Origin: Flavobacteriaceae bacterium
GTDB taxonomy: Bacteria; Bacteroidota; Bacteroidia; Flavobacteriales; Flavobacteriaceae
Direction: 5' to 3'
Length of the DNA stretch: 23,284 bases
NCBI GenBank assembly: GCA_013001365.1
Contig: JABDMQ010000170.1
Coordinates: 1 to 23,284, forward strand
Shown here: piece by piece, positions 16,392 through 23,284 of the stretch
How the letters are laid out: each line of letters opens with the position of its first letter
Position numbering within the stretch: the stretch's first letter is position 1
Program-made: the position numbers and the translations under genes
Notes under the pieces: model-generated
Told to the model about the DNA's origin: nothing
Databases searched by the model: none
Seen by the model: only the letters and a program-made list of their open reading frames with translations

Positions 16392-16745
16392 CTATTTGGA
16401 GGCAATTTTCTCACCGAGGGAAATAAGTAAATCACCTAGAAGTTTACGGTCTACTTTTTTGTCATCTAATTGATCGGCTTTGTCTTCTAAAGCATTTTCC
16501 AGATCAGTTATCCTAATATTAACGTCTGTACTCAAATTATCGATACTTGTCATCAATTCTTGCCGTGTATCGTCTATATAATTCTTAAGCTCTTTTCTCT
16601 TGGTATCTATTTCTTTCTTGAGCGAAACAAATTCGGAATTATACTCAGCAATATTATCACCGAATATCAAATTCTTGATTACCTCGATCTTAGAAGCAGG
16701 ATCTGCCGTATTATTTGATTGTGTATCTTTTTTCGTCTTGGACAT
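16392..16745 (-). CDS. Small coiled-coil protein of the GTPase cluster
   Basis: The 117-residue product is charged and cytoplasmic. After a polar N-terminus comes IEVIKNLIFGDNIAEY (residues 20-35). Residues ~38-95 have heptad-like hydrophobic spacing typical of a coiled coil, and the protein ends with DRKLLGDLLISLGEKI. The LIFGD block followed by a coiled coil resembles the N-terminal part of the larger OmpA-fused proteins I recall next to bacterial Rab-like GTPases, so this may be the same unit encoded as a separate gene. It is first in the cluster, 68 nt after fbp and 19 nt before the longin/roadblock-like gene. No clear -7 box is visible in the 68-nt gap, so it may be read from the fbp promoter. 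Function is unknown; scaffolding or oligomerisation is an inference. Confidence 0.7.
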   Translation of the reverse strand: MSKTKKDTQSNNTADPASKIEVIKNLIFGDNIAEYNSEFVSLKKEIDTKRKELKNYIDDTRQELMTSIDNLSTDVNIRITDLENALEDKADQLDDKKVDRKLLGDLLISLGEKIASK

Positions 16746-16813
16746 GAGTTGATTGATTGCTCGGTTGTTATTTAATATCCTAAAATAATAAAAAAGAGTT
16801 AATTCCTAGGTTT

Positions 16814-17821
16814 TTAGGCTGGGTTTCTCATAAACTCCTCTGCTTTGAGTACCATGTTACTACTACCGCAAATAAAAGGAACCCTCTGATGAAGCTCTGT
16901 TGGTTCAATGTCCAAGATACGAGTAAAACCATCACTAGCTCTACCATTGGCTTGTTCTGCAAGAAGGGCCATCGGATTGCATTCATACAACAATCGTAAT
17001 TTACCGTTAGAATTCTGAGAGCTTTTTGGATACATATAGATCCCTCCTTTTATCATGTTTCTATGAAAATCTGAAACCAGTGACCCGATATACCTTGAGG
17101 TATAGGGTCTATCGCCTTCTTCCATCTGGCAATATTTTATGTAATCCTTGACTCCTTGAGGGAAGTGAATATAATTGCCTTCATTGACAGAATATATTTT
17201 TCCATCCTCAGGAAATCTCATATGTGGATGCGACAAATAAAATGTTCCCATAGCAGGGTTCAAGGTAAATCCATTGACCCCAGCTCCAGTTGTATAAACT
17301 AACATAGTCGAGGTGCCGTAAATAATATAGCCTGCTGCAACCTGCTTATTGCCTTTTTGCAGGAAATCCTCGAGCGTTACAGGAGTACCAACCGGTGTCA
17401 CTCTTCGATATATTGAAAATATGGTCCCAACAGATACATTTACATCGATATTCGAGGAACCGTCCAGTGGGTCGATCAAGACTACATATTTATTCTGATG
17501 ATTCTCGTCCTGGCTGTTCACAGCAATGAAATCATCTTCTTCTTCACTTGCAATCCCACATACAATATTCCTGTTTGTCATGGTCTGGATGAATTTTTCA
17601 TTGGCATAAACATCCAATTTCTGTTGGTCCTCTCCTTGCACGTTGGTTTCTCCGGCATTGCCGATAATGTCGACCAATCCTGCCTTGTTGACTTCATGAT
17701 TAACTACCTTGGCAGCTAAACGTATCGAATTAATAAGTCTGGAAAGTTCTCCTGAAGAATACTTGAATGAAGTTTGATGCTCAATGATATACTCACCTAG
17801 CGTTTGGTTTTTTCTTGACAT
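16814..17821 (-). CDS. fbp: Class I fructose-1,6-bisphosphatase
   Basis: The enzyme hydrolyses fructose-1,6-bisphosphate to fructose-6-phosphate in gluconeogenesis. The class I signature IDPLDGSSNIDVNVSVGT is complete, with metal ligands Asp117 and Asp120 and the upstream acidic ASEEEDD loop at 91-97. Sugar- and phosphate-binding blocks such as RYIGSLVSDFHRNMIKGG and KLRLLYECNPMALL are also present. The frame is open from 17866, but the Met at 17821 (MSRKNQTLGEYIIEHQ) matches the family N-terminus and gives 335 residues, the usual length, so I use it. It is cytoplasmic. It lies upstream of the GTPase cluster on the same strand with only 68 nt between, which may place the cluster under fbp transcription. 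It is divergent from the GNAT gene. Confidence 0.96.
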   Translation of the reverse strand: MSRKNQTLGEYIIEHQTSFKYSSGELSRLINSIRLAAKVVNHEVNKAGLVDIIGNAGETNVQGEDQQKLDVYANEKFIQTMTNRNIVCGIASEEEDDFIAVNSQDENHQNKYVVLIDPLDGSSNIDVNVSVGTIFSIYRRVTPVGTPVTLEDFLQKGNKQVAAGYIIYGTSTMLVYTTGAGVNGFTLNPAMGTFYLSHPHMRFPEDGKIYSVNEGNYIHFPQGVKDYIKYCQMEEGDRPYTSRYIGSLVSDFHRNMIKGGIYMYPKSSQNSNGKLRLLYECNPMALLAEQANGRASDGFTRILDIEPTELHQRVPFICGSSNMVLKAEEFMRNPA

Positions 17822-17915
17822 GACATTGGGTTGTTTGCGGGGCAAATATCGCAATTTTCTGAACAACTCAATCGATTTCGCTAATTATTGAATAACATAA
17901 ATGCCCTTATTGAAC

Positions 17916-17923
17916 TATATTTG
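17916..17923 (+). promoter_or_regulatory. Candidate -7 box of the GNAT/aspartate kinase operon
   Basis: TATATTTG is an exact match to TAnnTTTG, 17 nt before the GNAT start codon, in the divergent region with fbp. The nearest TTG upstream (17888-17890) leaves a 25-nt spacer, which is long, so the -33 element is uncertain. Confidence 0.45.
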
Positions 17924-17940
17924 AAGCCAATAATCGTACA

Positions 17941-18423
17941 ATGCAAGTAATCATTCGCAAAGCCACTATTGAAGACGCCCCACAGATGTTGGAATTGATC
18001 AAGGAATTGGCACTTTTCGAGGAAGAGCCAGATGAAGTTGAAATAACTGCAAAAGAACTTGAAGCTGATGGATTTGGCACAAGTCCTGCCTTTACTTGCT
18101 TCGTTGCAGAAAACAATAACAGCATTGTGGGTATGGCATTGGTATATTATCGATATTCGACCTGGAAAGGTAAAGTGATCCACCTTGAAGACCTTATTGT
18201 CAAACAAGATTCCCGAGGAATGGGAATTGGCACTTTATTACTAGACAAAGTCATTAAATTTTCAAGTAATCTAGGTGTGAAGCGTATTAGCTGGGAAGTC
18301 CTTGATTGGAATGAACCAGCAATTGATTTCTATGAGAAAAAAGGTGCAAGGATCATGCGTGATTGGGACGTGGTTCAACTAGACGAAAAGGGCATCAAGA
18401 ATTATTTATCAAGAATCAATTAA
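17941..18423 (+). CDS. GNAT N-acetyltransferase, diamine (SSAT-like) acetyltransferase type
   Basis: The 160-residue product is a single GNAT domain that should transfer acetyl from acetyl-CoA to an amine. The pyrophosphate-binding loop is QDSRGMGIGTLLL (residues ~89-101). The blocks HLEDLIV, WEVLDWNEPAIDFYEKKGA and the start VIIRKATIEDAPQMLELI closely match spermidine/spermine or thialysine acetyltransferases. The true substrate cannot be read from sequence; polyamines or a lysine analogue are the best guesses. It is cytoplasmic and the first gene of a plus-strand run, 27 nt before aspartate kinase. The start at 17941 gives the conserved N-terminal strand. Confidence 0.9.
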   Translation: MQVIIRKATIEDAPQMLELIKELALFEEEPDEVEITAKELEADGFGTSPAFTCFVAENNNSIVGMALVYYRYSTWKGKVIHLEDLIVKQDSRGMGIGTLLLDKVIKFSSNLGVKRISWEVLDWNEPAIDFYEKKGARIMRDWDVVQLDEKGIKNYLSRIN

Positions 18424-18450
18424 TCATTTCCGAATAGGATTAAGTAATAT

Positions 18451-19701
18451 ATGAGAATATTCAAATTTGGAGGGGCTTCTGTAAAAGATGCCGAAGGCGT
18501 AAAGAACCTGGTCAATGTATTACAAACAGTAGGACATGAAAATACATTGCTTATCATTTCAGCAATGGGTAAAATGACAAATGCTTTTGAAGTACTTGTC
18601 GGTAATTATTTTGACAATAAAAGCCTGATCGGGGAATCTCTTGCTTTTATCGTGGACTACCATAGCAATATCATAAGTGGGCTTTTCCCAAATACCAGCC
18701 ACCCTATTTACACAAAGGTCAATGCCTTATACAAAGAAATTGAATCGTTCCTTAAAACGAATAAATCTCCAGATTACAACTTTGTTTATGATCAAGTTGT
18801 TTGTTATGGTGAATTATTATCGACCTCTATCATTAGTGCTTACCTCAATGAACATGACCTTGAAAACGATTGGATAGATGTTCGCAGCCTTATTAAGACG
18901 GATAACTTCTATAGACGCGCAAAAGTAAACTGGGACCTTACACAGCAAACAATTACTAAAAACGTAAATACCAATAAACTTAACATCACTCAAGGCTTCT
19001 TGGGTAGCGATGCCAATAACTTTACAACGACTCTTGGACGTGAAGGCAGTGATTATACAGCAGCTATTTTTGCGTATTGCCTTAATGCAGAAAGTGTGAC
19101 CATTTGGAAAGATGTCCCTGGTGTCTTGAATGCCGATCCGAGATATTTCGAAAAAACTCAATTGCTTAAACAGATCTCATATCGTGAGGCTATTGAACTT
19201 GCATTTTATGGTGCATCAGTAATACATCCTAAAACACTTCAACCATTACAAAGAAAGGAAATACCTTTGTTCGTGAAGTCGTTCATCAATCCTAAGAACA
19301 TTGGAACCCGTGTAAGTAAAGGCATAGGCCTAGACCCAAAAACACCATGTTTCATTGTTAAAAAGAACCAAGTTCTCTTATCACTATCAACTCTGGATTT
19401 TTCGTTTATAGTAGAAGAGAACATAAGTGAGATCTTCAATCTACTCCATCTATATAAAATGAAAGTCGATGTAATCCAGAACTCTGCGATCAGCTTTTCA
19501 GTTTGTGTTGATAATACTTATGACAACCTTGAAAAACTACTGCATCATTTAAAAGCGAAATTCAAGGTTACATGCATTCCAAATGTTTCTCTTTATACAA
19601 TTCGACATTATGATGACCGTTCAATTAAGTACATCGAAAAAGACAAGAATGTATTGCTGAAACAATTATATCAAGAGACTGTTCAGATAGTTACCGAATA
19701 A
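18451..19701 (+). CDS. lysC: Monofunctional aspartate kinase
   Basis: Aspartate kinase phosphorylates L-aspartate in the first step towards lysine, threonine and methionine. The 416-residue product starts with the KFGGASV nucleotide-binding motif (residues 5-11). It has TTLGREGSDYTAA (substrate and ATP binding), TIWKDVPGVLNADPR and ASVIHPKTLQPL, all diagnostic of the kinase fold. The C-terminal ~120 residues hold the regulatory part, which looks weakly conserved as ACT domains, so allosteric control by lysine or threonine is uncertain. No homoserine dehydrogenase domain is fused. It lies 27 nt after the GNAT gene and 37 nt before the acyltransferase gene. No other lysine-pathway gene is nearby. 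Confidence 0.93.
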   Translation: MRIFKFGGASVKDAEGVKNLVNVLQTVGHENTLLIISAMGKMTNAFEVLVGNYFDNKSLIGESLAFIVDYHSNIISGLFPNTSHPIYTKVNALYKEIESFLKTNKSPDYNFVYDQVVCYGELLSTSIISAYLNEHDLENDWIDVRSLIKTDNFYRRAKVNWDLTQQTITKNVNTNKLNITQGFLGSDANNFTTTLGREGSDYTAAIFAYCLNAESVTIWKDVPGVLNADPRYFEKTQLLKQISYREAIELAFYGASVIHPKTLQPLQRKEIPLFVKSFINPKNIGTRVSKGIGLDPKTPCFIVKKNQVLLSLSTLDFSFIVEENISEIFNLLHLYKMKVDVIQNSAISFSVCVDNTYDNLEKLLHHLKAKFKVTCIPNVSLYTIRHYDDRSIKYIEKDKNVLLKQLYQETVQIVTE

Positions 19702-19738
19702 AGATAATCACTACCTTTAACACTCTTAACCAAAAACC

Positions 19739-21550
19739 ATGGGATTAGTAAATGCTAAAGAAGTAGCAAAAGCCATAAAACTTGATAAATATGGTTTTAT
19801 AGGCACTTTTATTGGCTGGATTCTCATGAAGATCCTTAAGATCTCATCACTTAACAAGGTCTATAATAAAAACAAGCATTTAACTGATGTTCCATTTCTT
19901 AATGGCATCTTGGATGAATTGCAGATCAAGTTCGAGATTCCTGTTGAAGACTTGAAAAGATTGCCAAAAGAAGGCGCTTATATAACTATTTCCAATCATC
20001 CATTAGGCGGTATCGATGGTATTTTACTGCTAAAGCTAATGCTAGAACAACGCACTGATTTTAAGATAATTGCTAATTTCCTGTTACATCGAATAGAGCC
20101 TTTGAAGCCTTATATAATGCCGGTTAATCCCTTTGAGGATCGCAAGGATGTTAAGTCAAGCATTTCTGGATTCAAGAATGCCATACTTCATTTAAGGGAA
20201 GGTCATCCGCTTGGGGTTTTTCCTGCAGGAGAAGTATCAACGTATCGTGACGGGAAATTGGTTGTCGACAAGCCTTGGGAAGAGGCGGCTATGAAATTGA
20301 TCCAAAAAGCTGAAGTTCCCGTTGTGCCAATTTACTTTCATGCTAAGAACAGTAAATTGTTCTATAAATTGTCTAAGATCAATGATACCTTTAGGACAGC
20401 TAAATTACCATCAGAACTATTCACACAGAAAAACAGGGTTATAAGAGTTCGTGTTGGCAAACCCATATCAATTAAAGACCAGCAGGAATATCCACAGCTT
20501 GATGAATTCTCGGAGTTCTTGAGACGAAAGACCTATATGCTGTCCAACCCATACCAAGAAAAAGGCAAGATCCTTGGTAATATATCCACTAGCCTAAAGG
20601 TGCCTAAACCACCAAAGAAAATAGTGACACCAATAAGTGTTGCGGTCATGGAACAAGAAGTAGAGACCCTTCGTGAAGATGATTACAGATTGTTAAGGAG
20701 CAAGAATTACGAAGTCTTCCTAGCACCTGCGACAAAGATCCCTAAGATCCTTCATGAAATAGGGCGATTGCGCGAAATTACCTTTCGTGAAGTGGGCGAA
20801 GGAACAAATGAGGCCATAGACCTTGACAAATTCGATACCTATTACCATCACATGTTCCTATGGGACAATGAGAAGAAACTAATTGCAGGCGCTTATCGTA
20901 TGGGCTTGGGGTCCAAGATCTTTGAAAAGTATGGCATAGATGGTTTCTATTTGCAAGACCTCTTCCGATTTGAACCTGAGTTATATGATATGATGAGCAA
21001 ATCGATTGAGATGGGCCGCGCCTTCATTATCAAGGAATTCCAACAAAAACCAATGCCTTTGTTCTTGTTATGGAAAGGCATTGTCCATACCACTTTACGC
21101 TTCCCTGAGCATAAATACCTGATTGGTGGCGTTAGTATTAGCAATCAGTTCTCTAACTTCTCTAAATCCTTGATGATCGAGTTCATGAAATCACATTATT
21201 ACGATCCATATGTTGCACAGTATGTGCACCCAAAAAAAGAGTTCAAGGTAAAGCTCAACGATGCAGACAAGGATTTTGTGTTTGACGAAACTGAAGCTGA
21301 CCTCAACAAGTTCGATAAGATCATTGATGAGGTAGAACCTGGTAGTCTTAGGCTGCCTGTATTGCTAAAAAAATATATCAAGCAAAATGCGAGGCTTGTA
21401 GCCTTTAATGTAGATCCACTCTTCAATAATGCGGTTGATGGCTTGATGTACATCAAGATTGCTGACCTACCTGAAAGTACCGTACGTCCGGTCATGGAAG
21501 AATTCCAGGCAGAACTGGAGCGAAAATTCATGGAGAATCATGATAAATAA
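19739..21550 (+). CDS. Bifunctional PlsC/GNAT acyltransferase, OlsF-type amino-acid lipid synthase
   Basis: The 603-residue product joins two acyltransferases. Residues ~60-270 are a PlsC-like O-acyltransferase, with SNHPLGGID (His87 to Asp93, an H-X5-D form of the usual HX4D) and VFPAGEVSTYRDGKL near 160-173. Residues ~320-560 are an OlsB-like GNAT N-acyltransferase. It opens with EVFLAPATKIPKILHEIGRL and contains REVGEGTNEAIDLDKFD and the LIAGAYRMGLG strand. This order matches OlsF, which makes ornithine lipids in Serratia and Flavobacterium by N- then O-acylation. Related enzymes make glycine lipids in Bacteroides, so the amino acid used is not certain. The protein is probably membrane-associated. 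It follows aspartate kinase by 37 nt and overlaps the next gene's start by 11 nt. Confidence 0.9.
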   Translation: MGLVNAKEVAKAIKLDKYGFIGTFIGWILMKILKISSLNKVYNKNKHLTDVPFLNGILDELQIKFEIPVEDLKRLPKEGAYITISNHPLGGIDGILLLKLMLEQRTDFKIIANFLLHRIEPLKPYIMPVNPFEDRKDVKSSISGFKNAILHLREGHPLGVFPAGEVSTYRDGKLVVDKPWEEAAMKLIQKAEVPVVPIYFHAKNSKLFYKLSKINDTFRTAKLPSELFTQKNRVIRVRVGKPISIKDQQEYPQLDEFSEFLRRKTYMLSNPYQEKGKILGNISTSLKVPKPPKKIVTPISVAVMEQEVETLREDDYRLLRSKNYEVFLAPATKIPKILHEIGRLREITFREVGEGTNEAIDLDKFDTYYHHMFLWDNEKKLIAGAYRMGLGSKIFEKYGIDGFYLQDLFRFEPELYDMMSKSIEMGRAFIIKEFQQKPMPLFLLWKGIVHTTLRFPEHKYLIGGVSISNQFSNFSKSLMIEFMKSHYYDPYVAQYVHPKKEFKVKLNDADKDFVFDETEADLNKFDKIIDEVEPGSLRLPVLLKKYIKQNARLVAFNVDPLFNNAVDGLMYIKIADLPESTVRPVMEEFQAELERKFMENHDK

Positions 21551-22556
21551 GCTTTTGCTTTCTTTTATTGGCTTGTTTATCACATCATTGCTTTTTTCAC
21601 AAACTGTTAATGGAGTAGTCCTTGATGCTAAATCCAATCAACCGATTGAATCAGTTTCAATCTATTTTGACAATACTACTATTGGAACTACAACAGATGC
21701 GGACGGAGAGTTCTCCATCGATTACAATGAAAGCATAAAATCCTTATTGATCATTTCACATATAGGATACTTCAAAAGTGTTATAAGAGACTATTCACCA
21801 TCAACAAAATATAAGGTGCTTCTTGAAGAGGACATCAATATACTTGATGAAGTCATTGTAACTCATGATGATGGAATGCCTCGAAAACTTAAATTAAGTG
21901 AATTCAAAAAACAATTTCTCGGCACTTCTAACAATGCCAGTTCGTGCAAGATCATCAACGATGAGGATATCATTCTTCGATATTTCACAGAAGAAAAGCA
22001 ATTGACCGCTAGCTCCAGGAAACCTATTCGTATTAGGAACAAAAACCTGCAGTACATCATATCTTACGACTTACGGGATTTCAAGATTGACTATTCCTAT
22101 GTTAATATTGAGAAAAAGCAACTGCATCCGAAGATGGTACTATATACAGGCACTTCTCGTTATGAGGACTTGGAAAAAAGCCATAAGAACAGTGTCAAGA
22201 AAAACCGAAAGAAAAGTTATCGTGGATCTAGCTTACATTTTTTACGAGCATTAACTGCCAACAATCTAAAGCAGGAGGGATATTCATTATTGAAAGATGG
22301 CAAAACCGTAAATGTTGAAGATTACTTCTTCATTACACAAAATAAGCGATCCAAGGCTTTTAATATTACCCTCAAGGATGATGTAGGCATTTGGCGCGAC
22401 GGTAAGGTTTCGGCTTTGGAATGTAAGGTAGATAAATTCCTAGTTGACCAGTTCGGGAATCATTCACCTATTGACAAAGTTATCTTTAGTGGTTATATGG
22501 GGTCGCAAAGATTAGGAGATTCTGTACCCTTGAATTATAAGCTTATTGAAGACTGA
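21540..22556 (+). CDS. Carboxypeptidase-regulatory-like domain protein, exported
   Basis: The frame is open from 21459, but the Met at 21540 starts a clean signal peptide (MINKLLLSFIGLFITSLLFS), so I use it; the product is 338 residues. Residues ~22-105 are a CarboxypepD_reg-like beta-sandwich (VNGVVLDAKSNQPIESVSI, TTTDADGEFSI, ISHIGYFKSVI), as found at the start of many TonB-dependent and cell-surface proteins of Bacteroidota. The remainder has no plug or barrel. It includes a Lys/Arg-rich stretch before RGSSLHFLRALTANNLKQEG, a block I associate with this family of unknown function. It should be periplasmic or on the surface. The start overlaps the end of the acyltransferase gene by 11 nt, which suggests translational coupling. 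Confidence 0.85.
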   Translation: MINKLLLSFIGLFITSLLFSQTVNGVVLDAKSNQPIESVSIYFDNTTIGTTTDADGEFSIDYNESIKSLLIISHIGYFKSVIRDYSPSTKYKVLLEEDINILDEVIVTHDDGMPRKLKLSEFKKQFLGTSNNASSCKIINDEDIILRYFTEEKQLTASSRKPIRIRNKNLQYIISYDLRDFKIDYSYVNIEKKQLHPKMVLYTGTSRYEDLEKSHKNSVKKNRKKSYRGSSLHFLRALTANNLKQEGYSLLKDGKTVNVEDYFFITQNKRSKAFNITLKDDVGIWRDGKVSALECKVDKFLVDQFGNHSPIDKVIFSGYMGSQRLGDSVPLNYKLIED

Positions 22557-22620
22557 AGGGATTTAGAAAACACAATAATAATCTATTAAGCAGCAAACTG
22601 CGTCTCTTACTCTGTACCTT

Positions 22621-23226
22621 CTACAAACTGGAGAACACAAATTTCATTTCGGTAGCAATCTGTAAACTTCGATTAAAATATGTTTCGGTTTGCTGCGGTG
22701 TACCATCAGATTTTTTAGGATCTTCATAAGTAATGGCAATGCGTTTATCGCAACCATTAACTAATGGACAACCTTCATCTGCAGAAGAGCAAGTCATAAT
22801 TGCCGCAAATCCAGATCTGGGATTGAATTCGTCCTCAAACCTCTTTGAAAATGCTATTATCGCCGGTTCGTTGTCAGCATACTTGACACTGTAAACAGGA
22901 TTATCATTTTCTGAAAGCTTTTTGATCTTGAATCCTTGATTTGCTAAAGTCTCTCCTACTTTTGGAAACATGGCTGTAGCTTCAGTTCCTCCAGAATAGC
23001 AATTAACATAATCTAATTTATAGAAAGCTGCCATAGTTTGTGCCCAGATCTGAGACAGATGACTACGCCGTGAATTATGAGTACAAATGAAATTCAAGCG
23101 TATTGGATCCTTAGTAGTTATCTTGTTTTTTATGTAGTCTATTAATTGCTGGAGGGTCTCCTTTCTTTCTTCATTAATTGAAGAAATATCCAATGCCTTT
23201 ATATGTTCCGTTATTGTTTCAAACAT
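22621..23226 (-). CDS. Arsenate reductase-like low-molecular-weight phosphatase
   Basis: The 201-residue product has an N-terminal helical extension (~40 residues) and then an LMW-PTP/ArsC fold. The phosphate-binding loop is CTHNSRRS, with nucleophile Cys48 and Arg54 in a CX5R motif. Cys146 and Cys153 sit in TCSSADEGCP (CX6C), the same spacing as the Cys82/Cys89 pair of thioredoxin-coupled ArsC. A general-acid Asp169 is in YEDPK. These features favour arsenate reduction over protein-phosphatase activity, though close relatives are often named only as protein-tyrosine-phosphatase. Cys159 is an extra cysteine nearby. It is cytoplasmic and convergent with the CarboxypepD-like gene, with a 64-nt gap that holds no convincing terminator. 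No arsR or arsenite-efflux gene lies inside the window. Confidence 0.88.
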   Translation of the reverse strand: MFETITEHIKALDISSINEERKETLQQLIDYIKNKITTKDPIRLNFICTHNSRRSHLSQIWAQTMAAFYKLDYVNCYSGGTEATAMFPKVGETLANQGFKIKKLSENDNPVYSVKYADNEPAIIAFSKRFEDEFNPRSGFAAIMTCSSADEGCPLVNGCDKRIAITYEDPKKSDGTPQQTETYFNRSLQIATEMKFVFSSL

Positions 23227-23284
23227 TAATGTGTTTATTATAGAATTGATTTATTAGTTCTTTTTTCCAATAACATATTATCAT

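Noticed and set aside
17881..18207. 108-residue minus-strand frame over the GNAT gene
   Set aside because: It is the reverse of a well-recognised acetyltransferase gene and its composition is not protein-like.
22590..22605. Short hairpin GCAG-CAAA-CTGC between the convergent genes near 22595
   Set aside because: The stem is only 4 bp and no T-run follows on either strand, so it does not qualify as a terminator.
1..23284. tRNA, rRNA, CRISPR arrays, insertion sequences, phage genes or att sites
   Set aside because: No cloverleaf, spaced direct repeats, transposase or integrase motifs, or terminal inverted repeats were seen by eye. A tRNAscan or repeat search could still find something short.

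Overview
The window reads as chromosomal DNA of a Bacteroidota bacterium, most likely a member of the Flavobacteriia. The evidence is low GC content, start sites without strong Shine-Dalgarno signals, promoter-like TATATTTG boxes of the Bacteroidota TAnnTTTG (-7) type, a type IX secretion (T9SS) sorting tail on a DUF1501 protein, a carboxypeptidase-regulatory-like surface protein, an MG2-type surface protein and a fused OlsF-type acyltransferase. Genus cannot be told from the sequence alone. No rRNA, tRNA, CRISPR array, insertion sequence or phage gene was seen, and there is no gene-free stretch longer than about 150 bases.

Layout. Positions 1-6674 are all minus strand: a DUF1800/DUF1501 gene pair, then methionyl-tRNA synthetase (metG), then a large MG2-type envelope protein cut off by the window edge. 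Positions 6828-8242 are plus strand: a lipoprotein LD-carboxypeptidase and a YraN/UPF0102 nuclease-like protein. Positions 8239-12997 are minus: the repair helicase mfd followed by a secreted thioredoxin-like protein. A TerB-like gene (13109-13540, plus) is divergent from mfd and ends at a strong bidirectional hairpin.

Positions 13574-17821 are minus: fructose-1,6-bisphosphatase (fbp), then a tight four-gene cluster. The cluster holds a 117-residue coiled-coil protein, a 268-residue protein with a predicted longin/roadblock-like domain, a Ras-like small GTPase and a soluble hybrid histidine kinase. The last three genes overlap each other, so their translation is probably coupled. This is the most interesting part of the window. 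It looks like a cytoplasmic GTPase-plus-phosphorelay signalling module, and its scaffold/sensor proteins resemble parts of a larger OmpA-fused protein that I recall from Proteobacteria and Cyanobacteria.

Positions 17941-22556 are a plus-strand run: a GNAT acetyltransferase, aspartate kinase, a bifunctional PlsC/GNAT acyltransferase that probably makes amino-acid lipids, and an exported carboxypeptidase-regulatory-like protein. A convergent arsenate-reductase-like phosphatase (22621-23226, minus) closes the window.
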